Positions 60,806-64,000 of a DNA stretch of 64,000 nt are shown here, in pieces. How positions within the stretch are numbered: the first letter of the stretch is position 1; every line of letters begins with the position of its first letter. A program made the translations under genes and the position numbers. Source of the DNA: Arthrobacter pityocampae (GTDB lineage: Bacteria; Actinomycetota; Actinomycetes; Actinomycetales; Micrococcaceae); the NCBI RefSeq assembly GCF_002927275.1, contig NZ_PRKW01000003.1, forward strand, positions 310,001 to 374,000, in the 5' to 3' direction. The notes under the pieces were generated by a model. It saw only the letters and a program-made list of their open reading frames with translations, was not told where the DNA came from and did no database searches.

Positions 60806-61420
60806 GTGACCCAGCAACTGACCCCCGCCGCCGCCTGGCAGCGACTGCAGGAGGGCAACGCGCGCTTCGTGGCCTCCGACGTCTCGCACCCCAACCAGGA
60901 CGCCTCCCGCCGCACCGCGCTCGTGAACGACCAGCACCCGTTCGCCGTGATCTTCGGGTGCTCGGACTCCCGGCTCGCCGCGGAGATCATCTTCGACCTC
61001 GGCCTCGGCGACGTCTTCGTGGTCCGCACGGCCGGCCAGGTGATCGACGACGCCGTCCTCGGCTCGCTCGAGTACAGCGTGAGCGTGCTCGGCGTCCCCC
61101 TGATCGTGATCCTCGGCCACGACAGCTGCGGTGCCGTCACCGCGACGATGAACGCGATCGAGACCGGCGACATGCCCACGGGCTTCCTCCGCGACCTCGT
61201 CGAGCGGATCACGCCGTCCGTCCTCACCGCGCGGCGCGCCGGTGTCACCGACGTCAACACGACCGTCATCGAGCACACGAAACAGACTGCCCAGCGGCTG
61301 GTCGACAGCTCCCGCGTCATCGCCGACGCCGTCGAGGGCGGGTCGGTCGCCGTCATCGGCGTCTCCTACCGCCTGGACGAGGGCAACGCCGTGCTGGTGT
61401 CAGGATTTGGCGCACTGTAG
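60806..61420 (+). CDS. Beta-class carbonic anhydrase
   Basis: A 204-residue zinc enzyme interconverting CO2 and bicarbonate. The zinc ligands Cys52 (GCSDSR, with the Asp54-Arg56 dyad), His105 and Cys108 (GHDSCGAV) are all present. Bicarbonate is needed by purK (N5-CAIR) and by acyl-CoA carboxylases. The GTG 60806 start fits a leaderless mRNA; GTG 60797 in the same frame overlaps the candidate -10. It is followed 21 nt later by fumC. Confidence 0.93.
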   Translation: MTQQLTPAAAWQRLQEGNARFVASDVSHPNQDASRRTALVNDQHPFAVIFGCSDSRLAAEIIFDLGLGDVFVVRTAGQVIDDAVLGSLEYSVSVLGVPLIVILGHDSCGAVTATMNAIETGDMPTGFLRDLVERITPSVLTARRAGVTDVNTTVIEHTKQTAQRLVDSSRVIADAVEGGSVAVIGVSYRLDEGNAVLVSGFGAL

Positions 61421-61441
61421 AGCAGCGGTGAGAATTGCGGC

Positions 61442-62914
61442 ATGACTCCAACGCCTGCAGCCGGCCCTGACTCCACCTCGACGACGGGCACTGCGCCCGG
61501 CGCGGAGACCGAGTACCGCATCGAACACGACACCATGGGCGAGGTGCGCGTGCCCGTGAACGCTCTGTACCGGGCGCAGACGCAGCGAGCCGTCGAGAAC
61601 TTCCCGATCTCCGGCACCACCCTCGAGCGTGCGCACATCGAGGCGCTCGCCCGCATCAAGAAGGCCGCGGCGACGGCGAACGCCGAGCTCGGCGTGCTCG
61701 ACGCCGAGCGTGCCCGGGCCATCGAGGCGGCGGCGGAGGACGTGGCGTCGGGCCGCTACGACGGCGACTTCCCGGTGGACATCTACCAGACGGGCTCCGG
61801 GACGTCGTCGAACATGAACGCGAACGAGGTCATCGCGACCCTCGCGAGCCGCGCCCTCGAGGCCGCGGGGAGCTCCACCACCGTGCATCCGAACGACCAC
61901 GTCAACGCCTCGCAGTCCTCGAACGACGTCTTCCCCACCTCCGTGCACGTCGCCGCCACGTCGGCGCTCGTCAAGGACCTGATCCCGGCCCTGGCACACC
62001 TCGCCGAAGCGCTCGAGCGCAAGGCCGCCGAGTTCAGCACCGTGGTGAAGTCCGGCCGCACGCACCTCATGGACGCCACCCCGGTCACCCTGGGCCAGGA
62101 GTTCGGCGGCTACGCGGCCCAGGTGCGCTACGGGATCGAGCGCATCGAGGCGTCGCTGGCCCGGGTGGCCGAGGTACCGCTGGGCGGCACTGCCGTGGGC
62201 ACCGGCATCAACACCCCGGCCGGCTTCTCGGCGCGGGTCATCGAACTGCTCGCCGCGGACACCGGGCTGCCCCTCACCGAGGCGCGCGACCACTTCGAGG
62301 CGCAGGCCAACCGCGACTCCCTCGTGGAGATCTCCGGCATGCTCCGCACCATCGCGGTGTCGCTGACGAAGATCCACAACGACCTCCGCTGGCTCGGGTC
62401 CGGCCCGAACACCGGCCTCGGGGAGATCGCCCTCCCCGACCTGCAGCCCGGCTCGTCCATCATGCCCGGCAAGGTGAACCCCGTCATCGCGGAGGCCGTC
62501 ATCATGGTCTGCGCGCAGGTGGTCGGCAACGACGCCACGGTCGCGTGGTCCGGCACCAACGGGGCGTTCGAGCTCAACGTCGGCATCCCCGTGATCGCCC
62601 GGAACGTCCTGGAGTCCATCCGGCTGCTGAGCAACTCGACGCGCGTGTCCGCGGACCGCATGATCGACGGCATCACGGCGAACGTCGAGCGCGCCCGGTT
62701 CCTCGCCGAGGCCTCCCCCTCGATCGTGACCCCGCTCAACAAGCACATCGGGTACGAGAACGCGGCGAAGATCGCGAAGAAGGCCGTCGCCGAGGGCCTC
62801 ACGGTGCGCGAGGCCGTCGTCGCCCTCGGGTTCGTGGAGCGCGGCGAGCTCACCGAGGAGCAGCTCGATGCGGCGCTCGACGTCCTCGCGATGACACGGC
62901 CCCCGCAGGCCTGA
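61442..62914 (+). CDS. fumC: Fumarate hydratase class II
   Basis: A 490-residue enzyme of the TCA cycle that interconverts fumarate and malate. The superfamily signature [11 protein letters not shown] lies at about 339-349, with [12 protein letters not shown] and [14 protein letters not shown] upstream, all as in FumC. The first 25 residues are a short Thr/Pro-rich extension. ATG 61442 begins the only reasonable frame. An exceptionally strong terminator follows. Confidence 0.97.
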   Translation: MTPTPAAGPDSTSTTGTAPGAETEYRIEHDTMGEVRVPVNALYRAQTQRAVENFPISGTTLERAHIEALARIKKAAATANAELGVLDAERARAIEAAAEDVASGRYDGDFPVDIYQTGSGTSSNMNANEVIATLASRALEAAGSSTTVHPNDHVNASQSSNDVFPTSVHVAATSALVKDLIPALAHLAEALERKAAEFSTVVKSGRTHLMDATPVTLGQEFGGYAAQVRYGIERIEASLARVAEVPLGGTAVGTGINTPAGFSARVIELLAADTGLPLTEARDHFEAQANRDSLVEISGMLRTIAVSLTKIHNDLRWLGSGPNTGLGEIALPDLQPGSSIMPGKVNPVIAEAVIMVCAQVVGNDATVAWSGTNGAFELNVGIPVIARNVLESIRLLSNSTRVSADRMIDGITANVERARFLAEASPSIVTPLNKHIGYENAAKIAKKAVAEGLTVREAVVALGFVERGELTEEQLDAALDVLAMTRPPQA

Positions 62915-62934
62915 CCCGCAGCCGGTCCCCGGAC

Positions 62935-62975
62935 ACGACGGAGGGGCGCACCGCCCGGGTGCGCCCCTCCGTCGT
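62935..62975 (+). terminator. Strong terminator after fumC
   Basis: A perfect 18-bp stem (62935-62952 with 62958-62975) and 5-nt loop GCCCG, 20 nt past the fumC stop. It separates fumC from the TetR promoter. Confidence 0.92.
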
Positions 62976-62991
62976 ATCCACGCCCGCTGAT

Positions 62992-63018
62992 TTTGCACTT
63001 GTCTGTACACAGTGCAAA
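62992..63018. promoter_or_regulatory. tetR promoter and operator
   Basis: TTTGCACT (62992-62999) and AGTGCAAA (63011-63018) form a perfect 8-bp inverted repeat with an 11-bp spacer. TTGCAC (62993-62998) can serve as -35 and AAATAT (63016-63021) as -10, so the repeat covers the promoter. A third half-site, AGTGCAAT, is at 63038-63045. Confidence 0.7.
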
Positions 63019-63019
63019 T

Positions 63020-64000
<981 letters not shown>

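Overview
The window is one contiguous piece of chromosome from a high-GC Gram-positive bacterium, most likely a member of the Micrococcaceae (Arthrobacter and relatives). The evidence is very high GC at third codon positions, frequent GTG starts, many ATGA/GTGA gene overlaps, several apparently leaderless promoters, a WhiB regulator, and gene orders typical of actinobacteria: tRNA-Gln/glmU/prs, tatD/rsmA/ispE/ABC-F, ahcY/Trm112/DUF3499/whiB/GT2, purK/purE/LCP/manA, and glpX/DUF4245/fumC. The species cannot be named from the sequence alone. No prophage, transposase, insertion sequence or CRISPR array is visible. Nearly all genes are housekeeping or cell-envelope genes.

Layout. 0.2-1.0 kb: a VanZ-like membrane protein that appears to use a CTG start, then a strongly structured gap between convergent genes. 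1.0-6.6 kb: two tandem, overlapping LuxR-type ATPase regulators behind a control region with two perfect 18-bp palindromes. 6.6-9.3 kb: prs, glmU and tRNA-Gln(UUG). 9.4-19.4 kb: a small membrane protein, then a five-gene minus-strand locus: a membrane-anchored Hsp70-like ATPase, a LuxR regulator, a repetitive IniB-domain protein, and two dynamin-like GTPases. This resembles the mycobacterial iniBAC locus and is the most distinctive system here. 19.6-25.7 kb: ABC-F ATPase, ispE, an SGNH-hydrolase-like secreted protein, rsmA and a TatD nuclease; the rpfB gene that sits between tatD and rsmA in other actinobacteria is missing. 25.9-30.9 kb: a MoxR/DUF58/transglutaminase triad. 31-42.2 kb: aldehyde dehydrogenase, rsmI, protein O-mannosyltransferase, acyl-CoA ligase, and several membrane proteins (TIGR01906, SpoIIM/DUF95, RDD), followed by an L,D-transpeptidase. 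42.4-52.6 kb: ahcY, Trm112, DUF3499, a degenerate zincin, DUF5719, a large GT2 membrane glycosyltransferase, whiB, TIGR03089 and GtrA. 52.9-57.7 kb: purK-purE-LCP-manA. 57.7-62.9 kb: FemX-like ligase, glpX, DUF4245, beta-carbonic anhydrase and fumC. The window ends in a TetR regulator coupled to a truncated MFS exporter.

How the genes fit together. Much of the window serves the cell envelope: glmU (UDP-GlcNAc), ispE (isoprenoid carriers), FemX-like (peptidoglycan cross-bridge), L,D-transpeptidase, LCP ligase, GtrA, the GT2 enzyme, protein O-mannosylation and manA (mannose donors). The Ini-like locus fits this theme as a candidate envelope-stress membrane-remodelling module.

Two gene-free stretches exceed 300 bases (697-1030 and 24359-24724). 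Both are dominated by stem-loops, and three hairpins across the two stretches share the same loop sequence, GGTCTCAGGA. The first 258 bases hold no supported gene.
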